From Caedibacter sp052030685 (lineage in GTDB: Bacteria; Pseudomonadota; Gammaproteobacteria; Francisellales; Francisellaceae), in contig NZ_JBQAJM010000006.1 in assembly GCF_052030685.1 (NCBI RefSeq), positions 1 through 64,000 of the forward strand: 64,000 nt of DNA, given 5' to 3'. The notes beneath the pieces are model-generated. The model saw only the letters and a list, made by a program, of their open reading frames with translations, was not told the DNA's origin and searched no databases. Of this stretch, positions 24,853 to 34,356 are shown in pieces; positions within the stretch are counted from its first letter, which is position 1, and every line of letters starts with the position of its first letter. Both the position numbers and the translations under genes were made by a program.

Positions 24853-27826
24853 TCTCTTTTAATATTTCTTCTTCAACCAACGGAATAAGCTCATCGATGA
24901 TAAGCAATAAAATGTCATCAACGGATTGGTCATAATATTTTTGTTTATAAAGCTTAAATTTTTGCTGCAATGTCCCCTTGGGGAAAACACGTGCTAATGT
25001 TTTTAAAACAGCCAACACATCATATGTTTGCCATAAACGGTTGCGTACATACATATCTTCACTGGTGGTTGTATAGGTCCATAAATCAATTGCTGGCAAT
25101 ACTAAATTTAAAGCATGTCCAACAGCCCCGTGTTTGGTCATAAACTTCGCTAAGAATGTCACCCCTTGTTGGCTTGGTCCATGTGCGTGAGACTTTAGCA
25201 TCTGGATCTCATCTGCTGATAATTGAAAGTGTCCAAGCACTTGCTCTGAGCTATTATTCTGCATATTGCCCATGATAAACATCGAGGTGGCAAAGCTGAT
25301 CATCTGTGGTGAGAAATCTTCCAGCGATTGCGATGCTAAGGCGATTTGTGTTTTATATTTTCGCGCTTCACGCATGTCACGTTGAACTTGATACTGGACT
25401 ATTTTGGCACTACTTGTGCGATGAAATTCATCAAAGACAATTCTCTTGCTGGTATGAAATGACTGATCAAGCATCGTTTGATGATACGCTTGATATATAT
25501 CCGGCGCATGGCGCCTATCGCTTTCATCCGGTAAATAGATATTCAAGCCAATCACATATCTTGCCAGCATATAACCAATCGTTGTTTGTTTAAAATGTTT
25601 ATCTGATGCACTGCTATCCAATGATTTAAGATCCAGTGACAAGATACGCGCGACTGAAAAATCGACCTTTGATATCATCGATAAACTCGGATATTGGCGA
25701 ATCGCTGCTGAAATCAGGCGATTATAATTTTGCGTATAAGTCTCATTGGTGCTGGCAATTACTTTATGATAAATGTCTTTTATCTGTGAAAATTGACAGG
25801 CACTGACGGTATCTGCCAAGGTTGGCATTGCATAAACTTGCGCTTTTTTTGCCAGTGTATGCTCACCTTGTGCAAACAGATAATCCACCACCTGCCACCA
25901 ATGTGTAAAATCTTTTGCTTTCTGCTGTTTATCTAGGTACTTATCAACTGCTAAACATCTATTTGGCATATATTGTTTAGGCTGATAATCATCACTGACT
26001 ATTTGATAACTGGTATCAATAATTAATGACAACATCGCCGTCATGCCTTCAGGTAAATCATCATCTAAAGCATCCTGCAGTAAGATGGCAATAAAATTTA
26101 TTAAAAACTGCTTTTGGTGCGCGCTAGGTTTTCTCATCCCCAATGGCGTATCAAAGACATTGATTGCCATATCATCACTTAAGCTTAAACGATGATATTG
26201 AATATATGCTGCATGTTCAGGTAGCATTGCCTGTAAGCGTTTCATCAAACCAAAAGATGACTCTCCAATATCAATAATCCCAATCACAGGTAAGCGCTTG
26301 GATTGTGCATACATTGCAACGGCGTCGTTTAAGGTATTTAACAGCACTGATTTGCCTGATCCACTTCTGGCATAAATCATCTCAACCCAACTGACTTGCT
26401 CACTGGAGCCGGATTGATAAGGCCAAAATTTGCGCTCTAATGTGCGAAAGTGTACACCACCATCAGGGAATACGCGTGCTGGCACTTGCAGCGGCAACAT
26501 ATACAAAGAGGCATTCATTGGCATGGCAGTGGCTGGATTGATCGGCTCATGCGTCATTGCCATTATGCTGTCCATATAGGCTTTACAAGGATCACCATGA
26601 TGTGTTTTGACTTGTGCACTGCCCCAAGCATTGACTGCTTTAACTAAGGCGTTGCGCTGTTTTTTAAGTTTTAGCTGATCTTGGTCTGTTACATACGTTG
26701 TTAAAAGCATTGTCATTTTAACAATTGCCTGTAATTGCGAACGTTCAAATTCAGCTAATACGTCACGTGCATTTAGAATCAGCTTGTTATCTGAATTGCT
26801 AAATGCTAAAAATTTTGCTAGCACTGACTTAAGCTTTAATAATGCCTGTCCACCAGGACGTATAAAATAACTGATCCGAAATGGCGCTTTCTTTGCTGTT
26901 AATTGATTAAACAATGAATAAAAACCGACCTCATCAAGTGGGAAAAGCTCGACACCAACAACGCTTGCTAACATCTCGTCACAAGCGATTACCTCTGATT
27001 TTTCAATGGTTAATGCCTCAGTTAAGAGCTGACGATCCAATGCAATATGAGCAAGTTCAGCATCGTTTGTTTTAGGATTGACTTTGATTGATAGTTTGTC
27101 ACTTGCGCCTCTTGGCTGCCAATGTTCTAATTCACCATGCGGATAAAGCTGCGCTTTTATCACTTTCACAGCATCAACCCCATCAAGTTTAATCAAACTT
27201 AATTGTAACTGCTTAAAAATTTCACAAAAATCTTCAAGAAAACCGATATGTAATGCATAGAGCATATCAGCACTGTGCTTAAGATATTCAGACATTACAT
27301 CCGTAACTACCTTATCCTTGATTACTGTTTTTGATTTACATTGTTTAATATCTTCTTTATCTAATAGTGTTAAGTGTGATGAAACCACAATAAAAACACG
27401 TATTTCACAACAATGCTGAGTCAAATGTTGCTGTTTTGACTGTAACAATTCATGGGCAATATCGGCTTGTAATAAGGCTAAATTATGCTGCCATGTTTGT
27501 GATATCTTTTGAGATTTTTCGATGGTCATCGTTGGTTTATAATCTATAACAAACTGTAGGCTATGACCGAGCTTTGCTAAATACGGTTGCAAGACTTGTG
27601 ATAATTTATTGGATAAATGTTGTAATTGCGCTACGGAAGCAACTTGCGAGAAGCCCTCAAGCTCAAAAACACTCAGCAGCGAGCCATTTTTATTGATCAA
27701 TAATGACTGCTCATCATCAATTCCATATAAATCACAATATGCAGAAAGCTCTTGCTTTAAATAATGTGACAGCCAATTAATCAATGCCTGACTGCCACCA
27801 TGTAAAAATTCAAACCAGTTTTTCAT
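24836..27826 (-). CDS. dotO: Dot/Icm ATPase DotO (IcmB), VirB4-like
   Basis: 996 residues, near Legionella IcmB (about 1009). Walker A is S-G-S-G-K-S at about residue 487, and Walker B is I-V-F-D-E-F-H near 797. R-E-A-R-K-Y and T-Q-I-A-L-A-S-Q-S-L follow, as in VirB4/TraU ATPases. The N-terminal half holds the family's long non-ATPase domain. DotO docks at the inner membrane, with DotB, to power assembly and export. It follows dotF after a 168-bp gap that contains a 28-bp palindrome, so it may have its own promoter. It overlaps icmW. Confidence 0.93.
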   Translation of the reverse strand: MKNWFEFLHGGSQALINWLSHYLKQELSAYCDLYGIDDEQSLLINKNGSLLSVFELEGFSQVASVAQLQHLSNKLSQVLQPYLAKLGHSLQFVIDYKPTMTIEKSQKISQTWQHNLALLQADIAHELLQSKQQHLTQHCCEIRVFIVVSSHLTLLDKEDIKQCKSKTVIKDKVVTDVMSEYLKHSADMLYALHIGFLEDFCEIFKQLQLSLIKLDGVDAVKVIKAQLYPHGELEHWQPRGASDKLSIKVNPKTNDAELAHIALDRQLLTEALTIEKSEVIACDEMLASVVGVELFPLDEVGFYSLFNQLTAKKAPFRISYFIRPGGQALLKLKSVLAKFLAFSNSDNKLILNARDVLAEFERSQLQAIVKMTMLLTTYVTDQDQLKLKKQRNALVKAVNAWGSAQVKTHHGDPCKAYMDSIMAMTHEPINPATAMPMNASLYMLPLQVPARVFPDGGVHFRTLERKFWPYQSGSSEQVSWVEMIYARSGSGKSVLLNTLNDAVAMYAQSKRLPVIGIIDIGESSFGLMKRLQAMLPEHAAYIQYHRLSLSDDMAINVFDTPLGMRKPSAHQKQFLINFIAILLQDALDDDLPEGMTAMLSLIIDTSYQIVSDDYQPKQYMPNRCLAVDKYLDKQQKAKDFTHWWQVVDYLFAQGEHTLAKKAQVYAMPTLADTVSACQFSQIKDIYHKVIASTNETYTQNYNRLISAAIRQYPSLSMISKVDFSVARILSLDLKSLDSSASDKHFKQTTIGYMLARYVIGLNIYLPDESDRRHAPDIYQAYHQTMLDQSFHTSKRIVFDEFHRTSSAKIVQYQVQRDMREARKYKTQIALASQSLEDFSPQMISFATSMFIMGNMQNNSSEQVLGHFQLSADEIQMLKSHAHGPSQQGVTFLAKFMTKHGAVGHALNLVLPAIDLWTYTTTSEDMYVRNRLWQTYDVLAVLKTLARVFPKGTLQQKFKLYKQKYYDQSVDDILLLIIDELIPLVEEEILKESDDES

Positions 27827-27889
27827 ATTTCCTGACTACTTTGTTTATCTTATTTAGGTTAAATACCAAAGTTCACATCTCACCTTAAG

Positions 27890-27917
27890 TAGGGGCAATT
27901 CATGAATTGCCCCTACA
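27890..27917. repeat. Family D palindrome in the dotF-dotO gap
   Basis: A perfect 28-bp palindrome reading GTAGGGGCAATTCA on each strand, followed by two degenerate half copies (ATGAATTACGACC, GAATTGCCGCC) up to about 27961. Related palindromes are at 48558-48583 and 55489-55510. Confidence 0.7.
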
Positions 27918-27994
27918 TGAATTACGACCCCACGAATTGCCGCCGCATGAATTGCCCTTACGGCTTTGATGGATAATATTGTCATAACCGTTAT

Positions 27995-29284
27995 TTATTT
28001 AAAAATATAACCTGAGCTCATCAAAACTTGATTTTTCTGATCATCAATTTTGAGCACTTCACCATAGCCATCAATTTTACTGCCAAGCGTAATCGATTGC
28101 GTAACCCCTTTATTATTTTGTAACCACGCATAGTTTCCAACCACAGCAACGAGCGATAATGGGTTTTTGATTAAAGTATTTTTCATCATTAACGCATGCA
28201 ACATTTCATACATCTGTTGGAGTTTTTGCGCCGTAATATCATTACCACTTATGAGTGAATCAATCGACTTGTTTTGCCTTTGCTGTGCTTTTTGCGCTAA
28301 TTGCTGTTGCTGTTTTTCTTGCATTTGCTGTTGAGTTTTAACTAGCTCAAGCAATCGCTTTTGTTGCTCAGATAACATACTGACCTGTTGCTCAAGTGCC
28401 GATATGCTCTGATTTAATACCTTTGCATGCGTGCCTGTTTGTAAAGAGGTTTCAATTTGGCTATTTGTATGGGCTTGACCTATCTTTTGTGACTCACTAT
28501 CAACCTGATTGGTTAACGTATCATTGGCAGGCACCTGCTTAGACGTCACTGGTGCTTGAGCATGATCAGGCACAGTATGCTTTGCGCTTGCAACCTGTTG
28601 CTTGGCATCAATTGGTATGTCTTCGTTTAGCTTATGATCTTTTGTGACGATCGTTGAATCTGACTCTGCAAGTGTACTACTGGCAACACGCTTGTAATTT
28701 TCTTTATTTTCTTTATTCTCTTTATTTATTTGATTTTCATTATCTTGATCATTGACTTTACTTCCTTTACCTTCTTTATCTACTGCTGCTGTTGACTCAT
28801 GAGCATGAGTCAGCGCATTGCTTAAATGTGATGTAGTATTGGCTTTATTCGCCGGCATGTCCGTGTTACCGTCTTGAGCCTCTGGCGATGCTTTGGTCGC
28901 ATGCGATGCCATCGCCAATGTATTGCTTTGGCTATTGGTTATAAGCTTTGTATTATCACTCCTTTGGATAGGATTTGCATGTACTTTTTGAAAGTCACCA
29001 AATCCTGGGTTAACAGTTTGTGTAACCGCTTGTGGTTTATAAGGTACGATGATTCGATACCCTAAATACACACCCAACCCAATTACTGCAACGGTTCCAG
29101 CCATGAGCACATGCGCAAACTGCAAACGAAAACCGTTACCCTTTTTAACGCGTTCAAATAACGTCATCAAACGAGCGTCAATGCGTAATTGTTTTAATTT
29201 ATCTAGCCATTTTATTTGTTTTAGCTTTTCAACTATTGCTAATCGTTTTTGTTTCATCGTTTTTCCTTTCATTGTCACGCTCAT
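27995..29284 (-). CDS. dotF: Dot/Icm inner-membrane protein DotF (IcmG)-like
   Basis: 429 residues (Legionella IcmG about 269, so this one is long). A basic cytoplasmic N-terminus precedes one membrane helix (about 57-75). Next comes a long Ser/Thr/Asn/Lys-rich linker, a Gln-rich coiled coil (about 295-345, K-T-Q-Q-Q-M-Q-E-K-Q-Q-Q) and a small C-terminal domain ending V-L-M-S-S-G-Y-I-F-K. The ATG overlaps the dotG stop (ATGA), the same K-E-G order as in Legionella. Identification rests on topology, coiled coil and order more than on sequence. The linker contains simple repeats (K-E-N-K-E-N-K-E-N). Confidence 0.72.
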   Translation of the reverse strand: MSVTMKGKTMKQKRLAIVEKLKQIKWLDKLKQLRIDARLMTLFERVKKGNGFRLQFAHVLMAGTVAVIGLGVYLGYRIIVPYKPQAVTQTVNPGFGDFQKVHANPIQRSDNTKLITNSQSNTLAMASHATKASPEAQDGNTDMPANKANTTSHLSNALTHAHESTAAVDKEGKGSKVNDQDNENQINKENKENKENYKRVASSTLAESDSTIVTKDHKLNEDIPIDAKQQVASAKHTVPDHAQAPVTSKQVPANDTLTNQVDSESQKIGQAHTNSQIETSLQTGTHAKVLNQSISALEQQVSMLSEQQKRLLELVKTQQQMQEKQQQQLAQKAQQRQNKSIDSLISGNDITAQKLQQMYEMLHALMMKNTLIKNPLSLVAVVGNYAWLQNNKGVTQSITLGSKIDGYGEVLKIDDQKNQVLMSSGYIFK

Positions 29285-30564
29285 GCATTTACATCATTGG
29301 TAAATAAAATGCCAACGCCAGTACCTTGATATAACTTCACGGTTGGTGGTCTGTTAAAGACTGATGCCATATTGCTACTTAATGCTGTACCCACTTGCCC
29401 CAGTCCAGAAAATGCGGCACTTTTTACTGAAGGCTGATTGTTGCTATTGACATTAAAACATGGCAATAACCCACCACTTTGACCACTTAAACAAATCTGC
29501 TGATTTTGATTTTGATTTGAAAAATAGGTTCCAAATCCTTGCAAGAACGCTGCTGCAAATAAACTGCCATAGCGCTCAATATAGTGATGATTAACATCAC
29601 TGGCTAATGCAATTTGCGCGGTTGAACCATCAACTGCATAAGCATTAATTGAAATACTGTTACTTCTGCTTGGCATGGACATTAAGTTAAACTTGACCAC
29701 GATATAATCACCCTCACGAGTAAAGCTGCCAAGGAGCTTCGACCCTTTCAAAGGTCCCTCAACAATATGTGCCAATACAGGTGTCCCAATCTGATCACTA
29801 TTAACAGAGGTGTCAATCACCGCGAAGCCAATGTATCCTGCTTTAACCAATACGGCTTTGTTTTGACTACTTATCTCACCGTTATTTGTCATATTTGCAT
29901 TATCTTTAGGCGCATCTTTGGTCTCCATGTTGGATTGATTTGACCATTTGGCAACAACCCCTTGTACATCTTTTTGGTACAGTTGTTGCGCCTGTTGATT
30001 GTCGATTGGTTGACCATAAACATCATCCAAATCTTTTTGCGCACGTTGCGCAAGCGTTGATGACTCATCTTCTGATAACGAATGTGCCAGCTTCATATGA
30101 CGTGCATGCACGCTTTGTACTGATGCCAGACTATTAGAAGACACTGTTGAAGTATCTGTACCTTGACTATATTGCCCTTTTTGCTTCTCTTGCTTCTCTT
30201 TTTTCTTTTCTTTCTGTTGCCCATTCTGCTGATCAGTTAATGGATTACTTCTGTCACCACTAACATCATTGATGCGCCCATTAGGCTGTTGGAAATAACT
30301 TTTCCCAGTGATCTCTGCTTGATGATATTGATCACTATTATAGTGGTCTAACTTTTGTTGATAGTCATTTGCCGAAATCGCGCTATTGTGCTGCAAATTA
30401 AGCGCTGTATCTTCAATCGAAGAATTCATCGTTTGTCCATGATCTGTATCAGTTGTATTTGAGCAACTATTCACAGCAAAACCAACAATAAAGAAAACAC
30501 ACATCACACCAATAACAATACGTGATCTTGGCATACTCAATAGCTTTTTGATTACCCCTTTCAT
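29281..30564 (-). CDS. dotG: Dot/Icm core-complex protein DotG (IcmE), short form
   Basis: 427 residues. One membrane helix (about 15-33) is followed by a low-complexity Gln/Lys/Ser linker (100-135 includes E-K-K-K-E-K-Q-E-K-Q-K-G). A VirB10/TrbI-like C-terminal domain (about 235-427) follows, with G-Y-I-G-F-A-V-I-D-T, G-T-P-V-L-A-H-I-V-E-G and the antenna-type Y-G-S-L-F-A-A-A-F-L-Q-G-F-G. Legionella DotG is about 1048 residues because of a long pentapeptide-like repeat that is absent here. DotG spans the envelope and forms the central channel. It overlaps both neighbours by 4 bp (dotH stop, dotF start). Confidence 0.9.
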   Translation of the reverse strand: MKGVIKKLLSMPRSRIVIGVMCVFFIVGFAVNSCSNTTDTDHGQTMNSSIEDTALNLQHNSAISANDYQQKLDHYNSDQYHQAEITGKSYFQQPNGRINDVSGDRSNPLTDQQNGQQKEKKKEKQEKQKGQYSQGTDTSTVSSNSLASVQSVHARHMKLAHSLSEDESSTLAQRAQKDLDDVYGQPIDNQQAQQLYQKDVQGVVAKWSNQSNMETKDAPKDNANMTNNGEISSQNKAVLVKAGYIGFAVIDTSVNSDQIGTPVLAHIVEGPLKGSKLLGSFTREGDYIVVKFNLMSMPSRSNSISINAYAVDGSTAQIALASDVNHHYIERYGSLFAAAFLQGFGTYFSNQNQNQQICLSGQSGGLLPCFNVNSNNQPSVKSAAFSGLGQVGTALSSNMASVFNRPPTVKLYQGTGVGILFTNDVNA

Positions 30565-31469
30565 GATTGCGCCTCGCCTATAACCTGAATACTTTGTGTC
30601 TGTCCATTTTTATCTGTTAATAAAATATAAGGTGCTTTGGGTAAACTATAGGCGTGCATATGACTCATCGTATTATATGCTTGCGCATCAAATCCTGGTG
30701 AGGACAAACTGGCACTTGTTAAAATAAGATATTTGTCTTGATAAACCCACATTTTGGCATCTGAGTCTGTTTCAATATCAAGTGATTTCGCGCCAGCTAA
30801 ATGTATACCTGCCAGTAGATCTTGTAGGTATTTAGGTGCTTGCCCAAGCCTTGTCTGACTTTGCTTGCCGGCTTGTGTAGCTTGAACCTGAATATAATCT
30901 TGAGAATCATAACTACTTTGCCCTGAAATCACATTGACCATGAGTGGAACCGCAACACCTGAGAGCATTAAAGCAATATTTGTATGGCTGTAGCCTTTAA
31001 GTGCTTGAATTAATAGCACACTTTTGCCTGATTGTTTGACATTAAAATCACCTGGGTTACCCACAGTAAAAGAATCCAACGGCCAAGGTGTTCCGTTTTG
31101 ATCAGTAATAACTACTGAGGTTACCATTCCTTTTGTCACAATGACCAAAGGTGCATCTTTGGTATCTCCTGGTTTAATACTTGCGCTTAATGTGCGATTT
31201 TGTGCATTTAATGTCTCACCGGGAGACAACTCTGTTGCTTGCTGATGTGCACTAATGATGGTTTTTAACTTCTTTATTTGCGCTGGTGACATCGAAAAAT
31301 CTTGTCTTAATACATTGTTAAAGACGGATTCATCACTTTGATTCTTGATCACTGATGTTGCCGCATAAAGGGTGTTTTGCCAAAAGAACATTGTAATAGT
31401 GACAAAATATAGCCATCGTTGCAGTATTGCTTTTGCATTATTGAGTTTTTTAGCCATTGACTTCATCAT
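30561..31469 (-). CDS. dotH: Dot/Icm outer-membrane core protein DotH (IcmK)
   Basis: About 302 residues from the ATG at 31469; a TTG at 31490 would be longer but lacks a site, and ATGs at 31466 and 31457 are alternatives. A signal peptide covers about the first 37 residues (F-W-Q-N-T-L-Y-A-A). The C-terminal beta domain (about 170-300) has the VirB9/TraN-like pattern, including K-M-W-V-Y-Q-D-K-Y-L-I-L-T and P-Y-I-L-L-T-D. Legionella IcmK is about 360 residues. DotH forms the outer-membrane ring with DotC and DotD and needs them for insertion; neither is in this window. It is the first gene of the visible dot operon, divergent from the universal stress gene, so the promoter lies within 31470-31708. 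Confidence 0.85.
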   Translation of the reverse strand: MMKSMAKKLNNAKAILQRWLYFVTITMFFWQNTLYAATSVIKNQSDESVFNNVLRQDFSMSPAQIKKLKTIISAHQQATELSPGETLNAQNRTLSASIKPGDTKDAPLVIVTKGMVTSVVITDQNGTPWPLDSFTVGNPGDFNVKQSGKSVLLIQALKGYSHTNIALMLSGVAVPLMVNVISGQSSYDSQDYIQVQATQAGKQSQTRLGQAPKYLQDLLAGIHLAGAKSLDIETDSDAKMWVYQDKYLILTSASLSSPGFDAQAYNTMSHMHAYSLPKAPYILLTDKNGQTQSIQVIGEAQS

Positions 31470-31708
31470 CACTTTTGTTGAATGTGACAAATATACGCAA
31501 TAAGATGCCTTACTTGTAATAATATGTATTTTAAAATGACATATTTGCAGTGCAATAGCACATTGATTTCACCAGTGCCATATTCAGATATTGGTGCAAT
31601 ATTTATCATAATTAATGTTACACATTGTCACTTGTCGTACATACTTTTCCCATCAAAAAACACATACGATCAGCACCGTACTGTAACCTCTAAATCAAGG
31701 ATATATTT

Positions 31709-32197
31709 ATGGAAAATGTACAAAATAAGCCACTAAAAGTACTCTATGCGCTAGATATTTATGAGAAGCATACCTGTATGATCGACGAAATCAGTCTTCG
31801 ACTATTTCCCCAGAATACTGAATTTCATATCGTTACCGTAATCCCTAAAGTACTTGATACAACCGGTTTTTTGATTGGTATTATTAATGAACTTAATGAG
31901 GAGCAACTGAATGCTGCCAAAGCGAAACTAATACAATCAATAAACCATGTCGGCGATAATTATCATTTTACGCCAGTTGTTATAATCGACAACTCAGTCG
32001 TTCACGCAATTAAGGAATATGTTCAAGAAAACCATATCGACTGCGTTATCATTAACGGGCAGAAACATGGTTTATGGGAGCGTTACATCACCGGCAATCA
32101 GGAAAAAATCATCAGCATGCTTGATTGCGATGTGATTATTTCTAAAAAGTCTTACCTCAATAGAGTGAAAAAGGAAATACTGCAGACTGCTTTGTAA
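31709..32197 (+). CDS. Universal stress protein (UspA family)
   Basis: 162 residues with the Usp alpha/beta layout: V-L-Y-A-L-D-I-Y near the N-terminus, F-H-I-V-T-V-I-P, a long helix (E-E-Q-L-N-A-A-K-A-K-L), and C-V-I-I-N-G-Q-K-H-G leading to the C-terminal D-V-I-I-S strand. The ATP-binding G-x2-G-x9-G-S/T motif is only partly kept (G-Q-K-H-G, then T-G-N-Q-E), so nucleotide binding is doubtful. It is divergent from dotH and converges on the OmpR-type regulator. The role in stress survival is inferred from the family. Confidence 0.72.
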   Translation: MENVQNKPLKVLYALDIYEKHTCMIDEISLRLFPQNTEFHIVTVIPKVLDTTGFLIGIINELNEEQLNAAKAKLIQSINHVGDNYHFTPVVIIDNSVVHAIKEYVQENHIDCVIINGQKHGLWERYITGNQEKIISMLDCDVIISKKSYLNRVKKEILQTAL

Positions 32198-32217
32198 ATG
32201 GTATAAAGCACTAAAAA

Positions 32218-32973
32218 TCAAAAGTGATTCATTTCACTCAACTCTGAAGAAAAGTCATCGGTTAAGCTGTCGGTATAGTGTACATCTGTAGTTAGAATAT
32301 ACCCAGTGCTGTGGACTGTTTTTACTAGCCGCGGCTGTGCGGTATTTTGCTCTACTTTTTTGCGTAAACGCCCTATGGTGATATCCACAGAACGATCGAT
32401 GCCATCATAATGTCTATTATGCATTGACTTTGTGATCTGATCTCTTGAGACAACTCGCCGTGCATTTTCAATTAACAACATCAAAAGATCGTATTCGGCT
32501 CTGGAGAGTTCAACCGTCACCATATCACGATCAAAAAGCGTTCTTTCATAAATATCAAGCCGCCAAGGACCAAAACAAATATAACGAGAATTTATTTTTT
32601 TTGGTGTGCGTTTAATATTAAATACACTCTTTATTTGTGCCACGAGCAAATCTGGATTAAATGGTTTGGTAATGTACTGGCATGCCCCAAATTCATAACC
32701 TAAGATCCTCTTAATGTCACTATCAACAGCGGTTAGCATGATCACTGGAATGTCGCATTGACTACGAATTTGACGACATAAATCAACACCATCACCATCT
32801 GGTAACATAATATCTAACAGTATCAAATCCGGTTTAGATTGTAATTTTTTGAGTCCTTGCTCTGCAGTTTCAGCACACTCCGTCTTATAACCGTGCTTTT
32901 TTAGCAAATCTGACACAAGACTTAATATTTCTTTATCATCATCAATAATTAAAATTTTATTTGTATTTTTCAT
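32218..32973 (-). CDS. OmpR/PhoB-family response regulator
   Basis: 251 residues with AGGAAG 5 nt before the ATG. Receiver domain about 5-118: D11-D12, phospho-acceptor D54 in L-L-D-I-M-L-P-D-G-D-G, T82, and K104 in T-K-P-F. A winged-helix domain about 132-232 has L-S-R-A-E-Y-D-L-L, S-R-D-Q-I, the recognition helix D-R-S-V-D-I-T-I-G-R-L-R-K-K-V and T-V-H-S-T-G-Y. A 20-residue acidic tail follows, unusual for the family. No kinase gene is adjacent. It binds DNA as a phosphorylated dimer; targets are unknown, and nearby dot genes are only a thought. Confidence 0.9.
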   Translation of the reverse strand: MKNTNKILIIDDDKEILSLVSDLLKKHGYKTECAETAEQGLKKLQSKPDLILLDIMLPDGDGVDLCRQIRSQCDIPVIMLTAVDSDIKRILGYEFGACQYITKPFNPDLLVAQIKSVFNIKRTPKKINSRYICFGPWRLDIYERTLFDRDMVTVELSRAEYDLLMLLIENARRVVSRDQITKSMHNRHYDGIDRSVDITIGRLRKKVEQNTAQPRLVKTVHSTGYILTTDVHYTDSLTDDFSSELSEMNHF

Positions 32974-33090
32974 CTTACTTCCTTATGCAGTCACTTAAAT
33001 ACAATTTCGTATAATTTATTACAACTGGTAGCATATGTAGCCACTTTGCATCAGTCAATATGCATATAATTTTTGCTTCACATTGATGCT

Positions 33091-34056
33091 TTATGATACG
33101 TTTTTAGCCATTTCTTTATAGATGACTTTATGTACTTGCTCAGTAGGATGAACATAGTCATAAATCGTCGCCTTAATGTTTGCCACAACCTCCGTTGTTA
33201 ATTGTTGTTGTGCTTTTTCATCTAACTTAAGAGGCTGTGTCAGATAGTCATTACCACCTATCCAGATAATTGCTAATGTGCTATCGATATCTTGCCAGTT
33301 TTCATTTAACGCATTGGCATGATACATATAAGTTTGATACGTTAAAGTATAAGGCAGATGTTCGGTATCGGCATAAGATAAAGTAGTCGCATCGCCTACT
33401 GCATAATTACTCATTTGTATATCTTGCGCTGACAGCTTACCCCTTAAAATGGCAGACCAAGTATTCCCATTAGTAAACATCCCGTTATAATAACTACGTG
33501 CACTTGGTACGGCACCTTGTGTCATGCTAAATAAATTACCTTCATCAGATAGACTATCGCCAAAGACAATAACACGTTTCACCCCGTCAAGCAGCGCGTT
33601 TTTTGAAATTTCAAGTTGCTTTCTAGGACATAGTTGCATTGTAACACTAGGAGTGCCTATCCAGTTATGCCACGAACGACTAGGCATATCAATAGCAATA
33701 TTTCCTTCATTTGACGACATGGCAGTATATTGATTATTACGCAATGAATTATGCAAGGCAATATCAACAGTTGCTAATGCGTTTTGTTTCGCGTTATCTT
33801 GATAAACCGAATATTTAACATCACTGTCGTACGATAAATAGCCTGTATCGTTATACTCAAGGAAAGTACGTTGATAGGGTCTAATCTCTTTTACTGGCTT
33901 TGCAACACCATCCACTTGCGATTCAATATACTGTATTTTGTCACAATGATTGTCGACATATACATTCACTCCCGCTTTGGCGTAAGTATATGATGCAACC
34001 ATTGACAAACCAAAAGCATAGAATATTGAGCGCCATTTATTATTCAATTGCATCAT
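33091..34056 (-). CDS. Exported SGNH/GDSL hydrolase, internally shortened
   Basis: 321 residues with signal peptide (about 1-27) and AAGGAG 8 nt before the ATG. A beta-rich N-terminal domain of about 165 residues precedes block I (V-F-G-D-S-L-S-D-E-G-N, catalytic Ser), block III (W-I-G-G-N-D-Y-L) and a block V-like Y-D-Y-V-H-P-T giving the Asp/His pair. The family includes thermolabile haemolysin-like lipases and GCAT-type acyltransferases. Only about 30 residues separate G-N-D from D-x-x-H-P, where relatives usually have over 100, so an in-frame internal deletion or degeneration is likely. Activity is therefore doubtful. The flanking repeats lie upstream. Confidence 0.75.
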   Translation of the reverse strand: MMQLNNKWRSIFYAFGLSMVASYTYAKAGVNVYVDNHCDKIQYIESQVDGVAKPVKEIRPYQRTFLEYNDTGYLSYDSDVKYSVYQDNAKQNALATVDIALHNSLRNNQYTAMSSNEGNIAIDMPSRSWHNWIGTPSVTMQLCPRKQLEISKNALLDGVKRVIVFGDSLSDEGNLFSMTQGAVPSARSYYNGMFTNGNTWSAILRGKLSAQDIQMSNYAVGDATTLSYADTEHLPYTLTYQTYMYHANALNENWQDIDSTLAIIWIGGNDYLTQPLKLDEKAQQQLTTEVVANIKATIYDYVHPTEQVHKVIYKEMAKNVS

Positions 34057-34215
34057 TGTATTGCTCCTTGTGATTTCTGTGTTTCTTTACAATTTAATCA
34101 GAAATCATCTTTGGCATACACAAAACAAACTGCTTAAGATATGTCTACATAAACGCTTGTATTTTGAGGCTTTAAGCACTTAACAAATCAATTTTAATGT
34201 CCAATTCATTACAAA

Positions 34216-34345
34216 CTATCTGTTTTAAAACCTAAAATTTGTTATGGCAATCTTTCTGGTCACCACTCGTTGGCTGAGCATTAGTCGAAGCCATCTTGTT
34301 TTAACCTTTCCCCTTCGACTTCGCTCAGGGAACGATTGATATTAT
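34216..34345. repeat. Repeat patch: inverted match to 43385-43450 plus family E copy 2
   Basis: 34216-34276 (CTGTTTTAAAACCTAAAATT...CTCGTTGGCTGAGC) recurs inverted at about 43385-43442. It is followed by a family E copy with ATTAGTCGAAGCC and CCCTTCGACTTCGCTCAGGG. Confidence 0.6.
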
Positions 34346-34356
34346 TCAACAATATT

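Noticed and set aside
27890..27961. CRISPR-like array at the clustered GAATTGCC repeats
   Set aside because: Repeats are palindromic, degenerate and without uniform spacers; no cas genes.
21386..31490. Plain conjugation (IncI-type tra) locus
   Set aside because: IcmW and DotN-like genes and the absence of relaxase or plasmid genes favour Dot/Icm, although the ATPase and core alone could not decide it.
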